Assembly: GCF_947507565.1 (NCBI RefSeq)
Contig: NC_089192.1
Coordinates: forward strand, 930,001-994,000
Source of the DNA: Oscarella lobularis
Taxonomy: Eukaryota > Porifera > Homoscleromorpha > Homosclerophorida > Oscarellidae
DNA: 64,000 nucleotides
Direction of reading: 5' to 3'
Notes under the pieces: model-generated
Told to the model about the DNA's origin: nothing
The model's database searches: none
Seen by the model: only the letters and a program-made list of their open reading frames with translations
Shown: piece by piece, positions 48,301-59,636 of the stretch
How positions within the stretch are numbered: the stretch's first letter is position 1
Layout: the number at the start of each line of letters is the position of its first letter
Position numbers and translations under genes: made by a program

Positions 48301-51300
48301 TTGGCTCTTAGAATCAAAGTTTAGGCCCTCAATTTTATATTTAGGCCCATAGAATCAAAGTTTAGGCCCTCAATTTTATATTTAGGCTCTAAGAATCAAA
48401 GTTTAGGCCCTCAATTAAATATTTAGGCTCTTAGAATCAAGGTTTAGGCCCTCAATTTTATATTTAGTCCTTTAGAATCAAAGTTTAGGCCCTCAATTTT
48501 ATATTTTGGCTCTTGGAATCAAAGTTTAGGCCCCCAATTTTATAATTAGGATCTTAGAATCAAAGTTTAGGCCCTCAATTATATATGTAGTCCTTTAGAA
48601 TCAAAGTTTAGGCCCTCAGTTTAATATTTAAGCTCTTAGAATCAAAGATTAGGCCCTGAATTTAATATTTAGGCTCTTAGAATCAATGTTTAGGCCCTCA
48701 ATTTTATATTTAGTACTTTAGAATCAAAGTATAGGCCCTCAATTTAATATTAAGGCTCTTAGAATCAAGGTTTAGGCAATTAATTTTATATATTAGGCCC
48801 TCAGAATCAAAGTTTAGGCCCCTTTTTTTTATATTTAGGACCTTAAAATCAAAGTTTAGGCCCTCAATTTAATATTTAGGCTCTTAGAATCAAGGTTTAG
48901 GCCCTCAATTTTATATTTAGGCCTTTAGAATCAAAGTTTAGGTCCTCAATTTAATATTTAGGCCCTCAGAATCAAAGTTTAGGCCCTCAATTTTATATTT
49001 AGGTTCTAAGAATCAAAGTTTAGGCCCTCAATTTAATATTTAGGCTCTTAGAATCAAAGTTTAGGCCCTCAATTTTATATTTTGGCTCTTAGAATCAAAG
49101 TTTAGGCCCTCAATTTTATATTTTGGCTCTTAGAATCAAAGTTTAGGCCAACAATTTTATATTTAATCTCTTAGAATCAAAGTTTAAACCCTCAGTTTAA
49201 TATCTAGGCTCTTAGAATCAAAGATTAGGCCCCTAATTTAATATTAAGGCTCTTAGAATCAAGGTTTAGGCCCTTTCTTTTACATTTAGGTCATTAGAGT
49301 CAAACTTAGGCCCTCAAATTTATATTTAGGCCCTTGGAATCAAAGTTTAGTCCCTCAATTTTATATTTTGGCTCTTAGAATCAAAGTTTAGGCCCTCAAT
49401 TTTATATTTAGGCCCATAGAATCAAAGTTTAGGCCCTCAATTTTATATTTAGGTTCTAAGAATCAAAGTTTAGGCCCTCAATTTAATATTTAGGCTCTTA
49501 GAATCAAAGTTTAGGCCCTCAATTTTATATTTTGGCTCTTAGAATCAAAGTTTAGGCCCTCAATTTTATATTTTGGCTCTTAGAATCAAAGTTTAGGCCA
49601 ACAATTTTATATTTAATCTCTTAGAATCAAAGTTTAAACCCTCAGTTTAATATCTAGGCTCTTAGAATCAAAGATTAGGCCCCTAATTTAATATTAAGGC
49701 TCTTAGAATCAAGGTTTAGGCCCTTTCTTTTACATTTAGGTCATTAGAGTCAAACTTAGGCCCTCAAATTTATATTTAGGCCCTTGGAATCAAAGTTTAG
49801 TCCCTCAATTTTATATTTTGGCTCTTAGAATCAAAGTTTAGGCCCTCAATTTTATATTTAGGCCCATAGAATCAAAGTTTAGGCCCTCAATTTTATATTT
49901 AGGCTCTAAGAATCAAAGTTTAGGCCCTCAATTAAATATTTAGGCTCTTAGAATCAAGGTTTAGGCCCTCAATTTTATATTTAGTCCTTTAGAATCAAAG
50001 TTTAGGCCCTCAATTTTATATTTTGGCTCTTGGAATCAAAGTTTAGGCCCCCAATTTTATAATTAGGATCTTAGAATCAAAGTTTAGGCCCTCAATTATA
50101 TATGTAGTCCTTTAGAATCAAAGTTTAGGCCCTCAGTTTAATATTTAAGCTCTTAGAATCAAAGATTAGGCCCTGAATTTAATATTTAGGCTCTTAGAAT
50201 CAATGTTTAGGCCCTCAATTTTATATTTAGTACTTTAGAATCAAAGTATAGGCCCTCAATTTAATATTAAGGCTCTTAGAATCAAGGTTTAGGCAATTAA
50301 TTTTATATATTAGGCCCTCAGAATCAAAGTTTAGGCCCCTTTTTTTTATATTTAGGACCTTAAAATCAAAGTTTAGGCCCTCAATTTAATATTTAGGCTC
50401 TTAGAATCAAGGTTTAGGCCCTCAATTTTATATTTAGGCCTTTAGAATCAAAGTTTAGGTCCTCAATTTAATATTTAGGCCCTCAGAATCAAAGTTTAGG
50501 CCCTCAATTTTATATTTAGGTTCTAAGAATCAAAGTTTAGGCCCCCAATTTTATAATTAGTCTCTTAGAATCAAAATTTAGGCCCTCAATTTTATATTTA
50601 GTCTTTTGGAATCAAAGTTTAGGCCCTCAATTTTATATTTAGGCTTTTAGAATCAAATTTAGGCCCTCAATTTTATATTTAGGCTCTTAGAATCAATGTT
50701 TAGGCCCTCAATTTTATATTTAGTACTTTAGAATCAAAGTATAGGCCCTCAATTTAATATTAAGGCTCTTAGAATCAAGGTTTAGGCAATTAATTTTATA
50801 TATTAGGCCCTCAGAATCAAAGTTTAGGCCCCTTTTTTTTATATTTAGGACCTTAAAATCAAAGTTTAGGCCCTCAATTTAATATTTAGGCTCTTAGAAT
50901 CAAGGTTTAGGCCCTAACTTTTATATTTAGGTCATTTGAGTCAAAACTAAGGCCCTCAAATTTATATTTAGGCCCTTTGAATCAAAGTTTAGGCCCCCTG
51001 TTTTATAATTATGCTCTTAGAATCAAAAGTTAGGCCCTCAATTTTATACTTAGGCCCTTAGAATCAAAGTTTAGGCCCTCAATTAAATATTTAGGCTCTT
51101 AGAATCAAGGTTTAGGCCCTCAATTTTATATTTAGTCCTTTAGAATCAAAGTTTAGGCCCTCAATTTAATATTTAGGCTCTTAGAATCAAGGTTTAGGCC
51201 CTTAATTTTATATTGAAGCCCTCAGAATCAAAGTTTAGGCCCCTTTTCTTTATATTTAGGACCTTAAAATCAAAGTTTAGGCCCTCAATTTTATATTTAA

Positions 51301-54300
51301 GCTCTTAGAATCAAAGTTTAGGCCCTCAATTTTATATTTAGGCTCTAACAATCAAAGTTTACGCCCTCAATTAAATCTTTAGGCTCTGAGAATCAAGGTT
51401 TAGGCCCTCAATTTTATATTTAGTTCTTTAGAATCAAAGTTTAAGCCCTCAATTTTATATTTTGGCCCTTAGAATCAAAGTTTATGCCCTCAATTTTATA
51501 TTTAGTCTTTTAGAATCAAAGTTTAGGCCCTCAATTTTATATTTAGGCCCTAAGAATTAAAGTTTAGGCCCTCAATTTTATATTTAGGCTCTTAGAATCA
51601 AATTTAGGCCCTCAATTTTATATTTAGTCCTTTAGAATCAAAGTTTAGGCCTTCAATTTTATATTTAGGTCCTTAGAATCAAAGTTTAGGCCCTCAATTT
51701 TATATTTAGGCTCTAAGAATCAAAGTTTAGGCCCTCAATTAAATATTTAGGCTCTAACAATCGAGGTTTAGACTCTCAATTTTATATTTAGTCCTTTAGA
51801 ATTAAAGTTTGGGCCCTCTATTTTATATTTAGTTCTTTAGAATCAAAGTTTAAGCCCTCAATTTTATATTTAGGCCCTTAGAATCAAAGTCTAGGCCCTC
51901 AATTTTATATTTAGGCTCTTAGAATCAAAGTTTAGGCCCTCAATTTTATATTTTGGCTCTTAGAATCAAAGTTTAGGCCAACAATTTTATATTTAATCTC
52001 TTAGAATCAAAGTTTAGGCCTTCAGTTTAATATTTAAGCTCTTAGAATCAAAGTATAGGCCCTGAATTTAATATTTAGGCTCTTAGAATCAAGGTTTATG
52101 CCCTTACTTTTATATTTAGGTCATTAGAGTCAAAACTTAGGCCCTCAAATTTATATTTAGGCTCTTAGAATCAAAGTTTAGGCCCTCAATTAAATATTTA
52201 AGCTCTTAGAATCAAGGTTTAGGCCCTCAATTTTATATTTAGTCCTTTAGAATCAAAGTTTATACCCTGAATTTAATATTTAGGCTCTTTGAATCAAGGT
52301 TTAGGCCCTTACTTTTATATTTAGGTCATTAGAGTCAAAACTAAGGCCCTCAAATTTATATTTAGGCCTTTAGAATCAAAATTTAAGCCCTCAATTTTAT
52401 ATTTAGTCTTTTGGAATCAAAGTTTAGGCCCTCAATTTTATATTTAGGCTTTTAGAATCATATTTAGGCCCTCAATTTTATATTTAGGCCCTCAGAATCA
52501 AAGTTTAGGCCCCTTTTTTTTATATTTAGGACCTTAAAATCAAAGTTTAGGCCCTCAATTTAATATTTAGGCTCTTAGAATCAAGGTTTAGGCCCTAACT
52601 TTTATATTTAGGTCATTTGAGTCAAAACTAAGGCCCTCAAATTTATATTTAGGCCCTTAGAATCAAAGTTTAGGCCCTCAATTAAATATTTAGGCTCTTA
52701 GAATCAAGGTTTAGGCCCTCAATTTTATATTTAGTCCTTTAGAATCAAAATTTAGGCCCTCAATTTAATATTTAGGCTCTTAGAATCAAGGTTTAGGCCC
52801 TTAATTTTATATTGAAGCCCTCAGAATCAAAGTTTAGGCCCCTTTTTTTTATATTTAGGACCTTAAAATCAAAGTTTAGGCCCTCAATTTTATATTTAGG
52901 CTCTTAGAATCAAAGTTTAGGCCCTCAATTTAATATTTAAGCTCTTAGAATCAAAGTTTAGGCCCTCAATTTTATATTTAGGCTTTAAGAATCAAAGTTT
53001 ACGCCCTCAATTAAATCTTTAGGCTCTTAGAATCAAGGTTTAGGCCCTCAATTTTATATTTAGTTCTTTAGAATCAAAGTTTACGCCCTCAATTTTATAT
53101 TTTGGCCCTTAGAATCAAAGTTTATGCCCTCAATTTTATATTTAGTCCTTTAGAATCAAAGTTTAGGCCCTCAATTTTATATTTAGGCCCTAAGAATTAA
53201 AGTTTAGGCCCTCAATTTTATATTTAGGCTCTTAGAATCAAATTTGGCCCTCAATTTTATATTTAGTCCTTTAGAATCAAAGTTTAGGCCTTCAAGTTTA
53301 TATTTAGGTCCTTAGAATCAAAGTTTAGGCCCTCAATTTTATATTTACTCCTTTAGAATCAAAGTTTAGGCCCTCAATTTAATATTTAGGCTCTTAGAAT
53401 CAAATTTAGGCCCTCAATTTTATATTTAGTCCTTTAGAATCAAAGTTTAGGCCTTCAAGTTTATATTTAGGCCCTAAGAATCAAAGTTTAGGCCTTCAAT
53501 TTTATATTTATGTCCTTAGAATAAAAGTTTAGTCCCTCAATTTTATGTTTAGGCCCTTGGAATCAAAGTTTAGGCCCTCAATTTTATAATTAGTCTCTTA
53601 GAATCAAAATTTAGGCCCTCAATTTTATATTTAGGCCCTTAGAATCAAAGATTAGGCCCTCCATTAAATATTTAGGCTCTTAGAATCAAAGTTTAGGTCC
53701 TCAATTTTATATTTATTCCTTTAGAATCAAAGTTTAGGCCCTCAATTTAATATTTAGGCTCTTAGAATCAAATTTAGGCCCTCAATTTTACATTTAATCC
53801 TTAGAATCAAAGTTTAGGCCCTCAATTTTATATATAGGCTCTTTGAATCAAAGTTTAGGCCTTCAATTTTATATTTAGGTCCTTAGAATAAAAGTTTAGG
53901 CCCTCAATTTTATATTTAGGTTCTAAGAATTTTAGTTTAGGCCCTCAATTTAATATTTAGGCTCTTAGAATCAAGGTTTAGGCCCTTACTTTTATATTTA
54001 GTCCTTTAGAATATAATTTCAGGCCTTCAATTTTATATTTAGGCCCTAAGAATCAAAGTTTAGGCCCTAAATTTAATATTTAAGCTCTTAGAATCAAAGT
54101 ATAGGCCCTGAATTTAATATTTAGGCTCTTAGAATCAAGGTTTAGGCCCTTACTTTTATATTTAGGTCATTAGAGTCAAAACTTAGGCCCTCAATTTTAT
54201 ATTTAGGTCCTTAGAATCAAAGTTTAGGCCCTCAATTTAATATTTAGGCTCTTAGAATCAAGGTTTAGGCCCTTAATTTTATATTTAGGCCCTCAGAATC

Positions 54301-54567
54301 AAAGTTTAGGCCCTCAATTTTATATTTTGGCTCTTATAATCAAAGTTTAGGCCTTAAATTTTATATTTAGGTCTTTAGAATAAAGGTTTAGGCTCTCAAT
54401 TTTATATTTAGTCCTTTAGAATCAAATTTTAAGTCCTCAATTTAATAATTAGTCTCTTAGAATCAAGGTTTAGGCCGTCAATTTTATATTTAGTCTTTTG
54501 GAATCAAAGTTTATGCACTCAATTTTATATTTAGGACCGTAGAATCAAAGTTTAGGACCTCAATTGT
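33351..54567. repeat. 41-bp satellite array (about 515 copies, 21 kb)
   Basis: Tandem repeat of period 41 bp, itself two half-units of about 20-21 bp: TTTAGGCCCTCAATTTTATA and a second half beginning TTTAGGCCCTTAGAATCAAA. Units differ by point changes (GCTC/GCCC/GTCC; TTTTATA/TTTAATA/TTAAATA) whose order repeats over hundreds to thousands of bases, showing block amplification. No gene lies inside. It begins right after the exon-like blocks and stops 123 bp before the ATG at 54691. Confidence 0.97.
40866..45082. repeat. Large direct duplication inside the 41-bp array
   Basis: Sequence from about 40866 to 42540 recurs at 43408-45082 with a constant offset of 2542 bp. Rare variants kept at this offset include TTTAGGCTCCTTTTTTTATA, a GGCCGCC unit (41481 and 44023), an ATATGTAGTCC unit and an ATATAAAGGCCC unit. 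Further shared blocks lie at 40250 and, for other rare variants, near 46640, 48203, 49268 and 49718. Confidence 0.85.
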
Positions 54568-54690
54568 ATATATATGATTTAGTTTCGAGTTTCTTTGGAG
54601 TTTCGCCAAGCGCGCACGTGATTGCTTCAACACCCGCGCGCCGAGCGGAGAATAGTACGGGCAATCCCACCGCTCTCCGATTCCTCGTCC

Positions 54691-57248
54691 ATGAACGTCG
54701 AAGCGAGCGCCGATTCGGCCACGCTAGAGCGCGCCGCGTCGCGTCTCGTAGCGACGGATCCGAACAAAGCGACGCGCGCGCTCGTCGACGCGATCGAGCG
54801 CCTTCGCGCGACGAATAATGCATTGGAGCGACGTCTAGCCGAGACGCAGGCCCAACTATTCGAAAGCATCGAAGAGAAGCAGCGCATAATCGATCAGACG
54901 TCTCAGGAGAAGACGCGAACCCTTCGCGAACTACGACGCGTCGAAGGCGAGCGTATCGCACTCGCGGAAACTTTGCAGAGAGGCGGGGTCCCGGAAAGGG
55001 GCGATGCGCTTGCATCGCAAAACGCGCCGCTGCCTCTACATCGCATGCAAGTCGAACTCGCGCGTCTACAACGGCAAATGGAGTCGGCACGAAGTCTGTT
55101 CGCCGACAATTCGCGACTGAGTGGGCGGTGCGAGCAATTAGAGAACGAATTGGAGGCAGCGCGCATGAAATTAGCGGGAAAGCGCGGACGACGCGCCGAC
55201 GGCCAATCGTTGCTCAGCGTTCGACACTCGACGACGGGTCAGTGACAATTATAGAACTCATACGTCATGATTTTATTATTCTATTAGAAGCCAAAATCTT
55301 GATTCAAAATGACCTGTACGTTTACGATGTTTCTGGCGACGGCGGAACGAGTTCGCTGGCCGTCGGCGATCGCATTCTGGAGGTTTGATGAAAATTTAAT
55401 TATATAGAGTCTGAATTTTTATATTGACTATTTAGATTAATGGAATGAAAGTGAGCGAATTGGCTTCATCTCACATACAACACATATTCGATTCATCGCG
55501 TGAAGTGCTCGTCAAAATCTCTCGACCTGCCCGTGCCGGAGCTGCAGCGCCGCCAACGTTGTTACGCGAGCCTCTTCCAATGAACAGAGTTGCCAGTCTG
55601 CCATACAATCCCCTACAATTAACCGAGACGAAAGCAAGAGTTTTTAGCATCGACGGACTGATCGGAACGAAAGGCGGAATTCTTCACATGCCCCAAACGG
55701 GAGCGACTCTCATGGTGACCAACGGTGCCTTCGCCAGTCCGTGCCGAGTATACGTAACGGCTCGTTACAACTCAAATCCCAATTTTGATCTGTCGCCCGA
55801 CGAGTTCGTTGCTGGACCCGAAGTGACGTGCATAGCAGAACAGCAACGGTAAATATAAGCCTCTCAAAAAGTCAGGGCTGAGTATTTCTGTTGTATTTCT
55901 TTCCTAGGTTTGAGAAACCGGCAGAACTCAAGGTTCCCCACTGCATCGCAACGGAAGCGGAAAGCTGGTCTCTGCGAATTTTTCGCGGCGTGGCGAATAC
56001 CGATGGAACGATCGCTTGGACGGAATTGGCTCGACTTGGTAATAGCGGGGTTCGTTTCGAGAGCGAGTGTCGCCTGGGACACGATCACGTCAACGTTCCC
56101 GTCGACAATCTGTCGAGCTACGTCATCGTTGGTCGTCCAATCCGAATGCAGATCGCCGCGTTCGGTCGCGCCGTCAACGCGAACGACTGGTCGATGCGCG
56201 TGCGAATAGCGCCCGAGCTTCGATCGACGATTCAGGCGGCGGCGGAAAGAGGTCTCGATGCGACCGCCGCCGGCTACAAGCCTCTGTTGACGAATCAAAC
56301 GTTTTCGCTTCGAAAAACTCGTCAAGATATCTCCGTGACTCTGCAATCGAAAGCGGAGACGTGGCACGTTCACAACCCAGTCACAAAGGCGAGAAGAATC
56401 AATAAATTATTAACCACGGAAAAGCGACGTCATATTTATTTATAGGTTATATCGTGGGCCGACATTGAACGGCTTGACGGCTCGTTTCCACCGCTCGAAT
56501 TCAATTTGTCGTGCGCCAGCACTCCTCTACCTCGACTATCAGCCCGACTCCTCTTGCAACAGGGCAATCACACTCTCGCTCGAGTCAAGATAATCAAAAT
56601 GGTACAGAAATAACTAATTATTTATACATGTGATAGGATTTTTCTTAGGCGATAGTTGAAAACACCTCAGAAGACGTCGTCGAATCAAAGCCGGACAAGG
56701 GACGACGTCTCTCCGTGCCGAGCATACTCTCGCTTTCCGTCATCAGCCAGCTTGCGACCTATCTCGACTCGAACAACGGCTGGCGTCCCCTCGCTAAGGC
56801 ACTTCGACTCGACCGGCATCTCATCGAAGACATAGCGTCGACGTCCGAGTACAGGAGCGCCACGGAGCGAGTGCTGAGCGCGTGGAAACCGGCGGCGGGC
56901 ACCGACGTGCGAACCGTCCTCTGGAAACTTCTCACCGAATTGGGCCGCAGCGCGGCGGCGAGCGTCGTCATACCGCCCGAAGAATTAGCGCTGATTCGGC
57001 AGATGGAAGGCGAATCGAGCCCAGCCGATCGCGTGAGTTCGAGTCCTCCGCCGAGCGGTAGCGGCGTGTCGAATGGGAGCGGATACGCTGCTCCTGCTCC
57101 CGTCGCCGCCGCCGCCGCCGCCGCCGCTTCGGGAGAGTCGGATAACGATAGCACGGAAGTGAATTTCGACGGAAAATCGGAATTGAGTGGCGGCGAGCGC
57201 GTGACTAACGGCGTCAAAGTGACAACTCAAACTGAAACTTATTTGTAA
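54691..57248 (+). CDS. Coiled-coil / PDZ / ZU5 / UPA-like / death-domain protein
   Basis: Six exons (54691-55237, 55288-55382, 55436-55848, 55908-56388, 56446-56601, 56649-57248) give 763 residues and no transmembrane segment. Residues about 20-175 are Glu/Arg/Leu-rich coiled coil. A PDZ-like domain (about 184-265) has LAVGDRILEINGMKVSEL. A ZU5 domain follows (about 285-380: TKGGILHMPQTGATL, then SPDEFVAGPEVTC and FEKPAELKVPHC), then a UPA-like region. A death domain at about 588-675 (VISQLATYLDSNNGWRPLAK, ending LLTELGRSAAASVV) resembles that of UNC5. A low-complexity tail contains a poly-Ala run. The ZU5-UPA-death order is that of UNC5 cytoplasmic regions and PIDD-type proteins; a leading PDZ is unusual. 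An adaptor role at membranes or in cell-death signalling is inference. Intron 56389-56445 may use a GC donor. Confidence 0.85.
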
Positions 57249-57414
57249 AAGAAGAAAAAAATCCGTTCTACGTAACCCCACTGTCTGTTATAAGAGAACA
57301 GGTCAAATTTTGCAGGTCAGTTCGTCTTAGTTTTAGTTTAAAATCCCGCAGGCGTATCATCAATTAAATTTTTTTTTGTTTTCTTTGTAAGAGAAATCGC
57401 CTTAGTGAAGATTC

Positions 57415-59284
57415 TCACAGCTCTGATCCTAGAAGAGACGGGGGACCGCGTCTGGTTTGTTCTTCAGTCGATTCGTCGTCGCTATACATGTCTGACGATC
57501 TCGGTGGGCCACTTCTCAAGCCTACGAGAGCAAGAAATCATTACCCAAGGCGATCCCTCAATGATCCTATGTTCCTAGACAATGCATGCAGTACCTCTTC
57601 GAGATGGCCTCGGATCTTCATCATCGAGAAGATTCCTAACAGTCGAGCCTCTTAACGACACGGATTTCATCTGCGGTTCGCTGTCTTCGCTATCGTCCTG
57701 AAGCATCTGAAGGAGACCGCCTCCACGACTGCGAGCCGATCGAGCCGATCGACGAGGCGAGTCAATTGGCCTACGTTCCTGACCACCACGCCGCGAATTC
57801 GACCGTGGTGTCACGCTCCTCTTGCCCTCAACTAAAATAAGACATTGACGATTTCGAAATACCCAGTGCGAATCTCACCTAAACTTCTTGACGGCATCAC
57901 GTCCAACCGGACTTGATTTGAACTATCGAACACTCGCCAGTCGCTGGTGCCGTCGTCGTCGTCGGCGTTGGCACCCAGCTGAGAGTTTACGAGCGAGCCG
58001 GTCTTTCGTCTTTGTCCGATGCCCCTCGCGTTGGCCCTCTCCTCGCCGAACCAAACCGGAGTCGTGTTCGAACCCGGACCGACTTGAGAAGCGCTCTCGA
58101 AATCGTCATCGAAGTAGAAGTCGTCTCGCTCTGAAAAAAAAATGACGATACAGATAAGAGAGATACCTTTTTGTACTTGCCATTATCAGCAAGGGTGACT
58201 GTGCTGGCAAAATCAACGGTCGACTGATTGTCACTTAGTTGAAGTGATCCCCCTTCAATGAGCTGAGCGCAACGGGCGCAAATAATCTTCTGCTGTTGGC
58301 CACCATTGATAAGTTCAATGGGCGAAGTCTAATTTTTTTAGGTCAGCCAACGTTATTTACTGTATACATAGTCGTAGTGCACCCGTCTTATTCCAACGCC
58401 ACTGGCAGCAGAGAGATGGACCCCTTCTTCTTCCAGTACGTCAAGATTCTCTAAAAGGATTGCGTATCTTTTGGCAGTACTTTCATAGGAGAACATATCA
58501 TTACCTAGTAGATCTGTACCTTCCCTATCGCCGCCGTCTTCAGTTGCAGCACTCTCCTTAGGCAATGCTTCACTCCGATTGGCATTTAGCAAGGACTACA
58601 CAACATCAAGCGTGAATACATAGACAGTACAGTGCAACGTCAATTGATTATTATTTACAGATAGTCTACATCTTCGATCAGCTTTGGCTTTTCTAAGCTG
58701 CTTGGCACTCGGTCGTATTCTAAAAAGACCGAATCAATTAGTCAGTCACTTCTATACTACAAGACACACTTCTCGGTCCGTTTCTCTTCTCTATCGACCA
58801 ACTGGCCTCTCTCACTCAACGGATACACCTGTTCCTCTTGAAAAGAATATTGTGCAACGTCATCGCTACGATATCTGCACGACGCGGACGTTTCTGTTGC
58901 CATGGCAATCGAAGTCGACGCATCTCTCGGTTCCCTCGTCGTTCGCGTCGCGTTCGAATGCGGTTCGCTTTTAGACGCCGAGGATCGTAGGGGTCGAACG
59001 TTTCCGGGAGCGTTCAGCTTTGGTTTCGGCGTTGCGGCCGATTTCGTCGGCGTGTGCGACGCTGACGCCGAGACGCCGACGATGCGAGCCTCCTTTTTCT
59101 GTAGGACTCTTATCAGATAGCTTACGGGCTTGCTGGGCATGTCGTGGATCACTTTTGCCATTAGATCCTTGTAGAAACAAGGCGTTGAAAGTTTGTGGTT
59201 TGGCTGCACGACGCTTTCACTCACCTCAAACAGTTGGCCCACTTTGTGCTTGTCCAAGTAGGCCTGAACTCTTTGGGCAGCCAT
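57415..59284 (-). CDS. RII-alpha dimerisation-domain protein, C8orf34 (VEST1)-like
   Basis: Nine minus-strand exons (59284-59225, 59167-58770, 58719-58659, 58595-58505, 58450-58368, 58328-58181, 58130-57879, 57831-57595, 57521-57415) give 478 residues. The N-terminus RVQAYLDKHKVGQLFEDLMA followed by DMPSKPVSYLI is a PKA-RII/Dpy-30-type dimerisation-docking domain. The rest is polar: IENLDVLEEEG-like helix near the middle, a CARCAQLIEGGS knuckle-like motif (two Cys), an acidic FYFDDDFESAS stretch and an Arg/Ser-rich C-terminus. A lone N-terminal RII domain followed by a long polar tail recalls vertebrate C8orf34; I am confident of the domain, less of the orthology. Intron 58180-58131 is GC-AG: only that donor keeps the frame open. 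It diverges from the DLAT side. Confidence 0.7.
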
Positions 59285-59636
59285 TCGAAAGAAAAAGGAG
59301 AACGGGAACTTCCGAGTGTTGTTGTGCACGTGACTGGTAAAACTATTTGAGTTCCTGAGTCCGAAAACGGAACATGGATGGTTTAGATGGCTTATTTACA
59401 GTCAAGGTAAAGCAAAAATACCAGAAAATGACCTGTCTCGGCTCAAACGAAGGAGAAACGAGGGATTGTCCGGGTTGTCTCGAGTTCCCGGTTGCTTGTC
59501 TCATTGTCGTGAACTGCAATGATTTCTCGGCTTGGCCGAGTCTCGAGTCGCTGGGCGCGTCAGATAAAGGCGAACGTACGCGTTTCGAGTCGCTTCCTCT
59601 GTCGATCGACTATCCTACGTCGGTAAGTGACGAAAT
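59285..59636. other. Region between C8orf34-like and DLAT, with an uncertain ORF
   Basis: 352 bp between two divergent genes, presumably both promoters. A plus-strand frame from the ATG at 59374 (MDGLDGLFTVK, 90 residues to 59646) is open but has no recognisable domain. It ends near two donor-like sites (TCG|GTAAGT at 59622 and CCG|GTGAGT at 59643). It could be a 5' exon of DLAT, a small gene or chance; I cannot decide. Confidence 0.4.

Noticed and set aside
33351..54567. Interstitial telomere (TTTAGGG-like)
   Set aside because: TTTAGGCCC recurs only every ~20 bp within a longer unit; no tandem TTAGGG or TTTAGGG hexa/heptamers.
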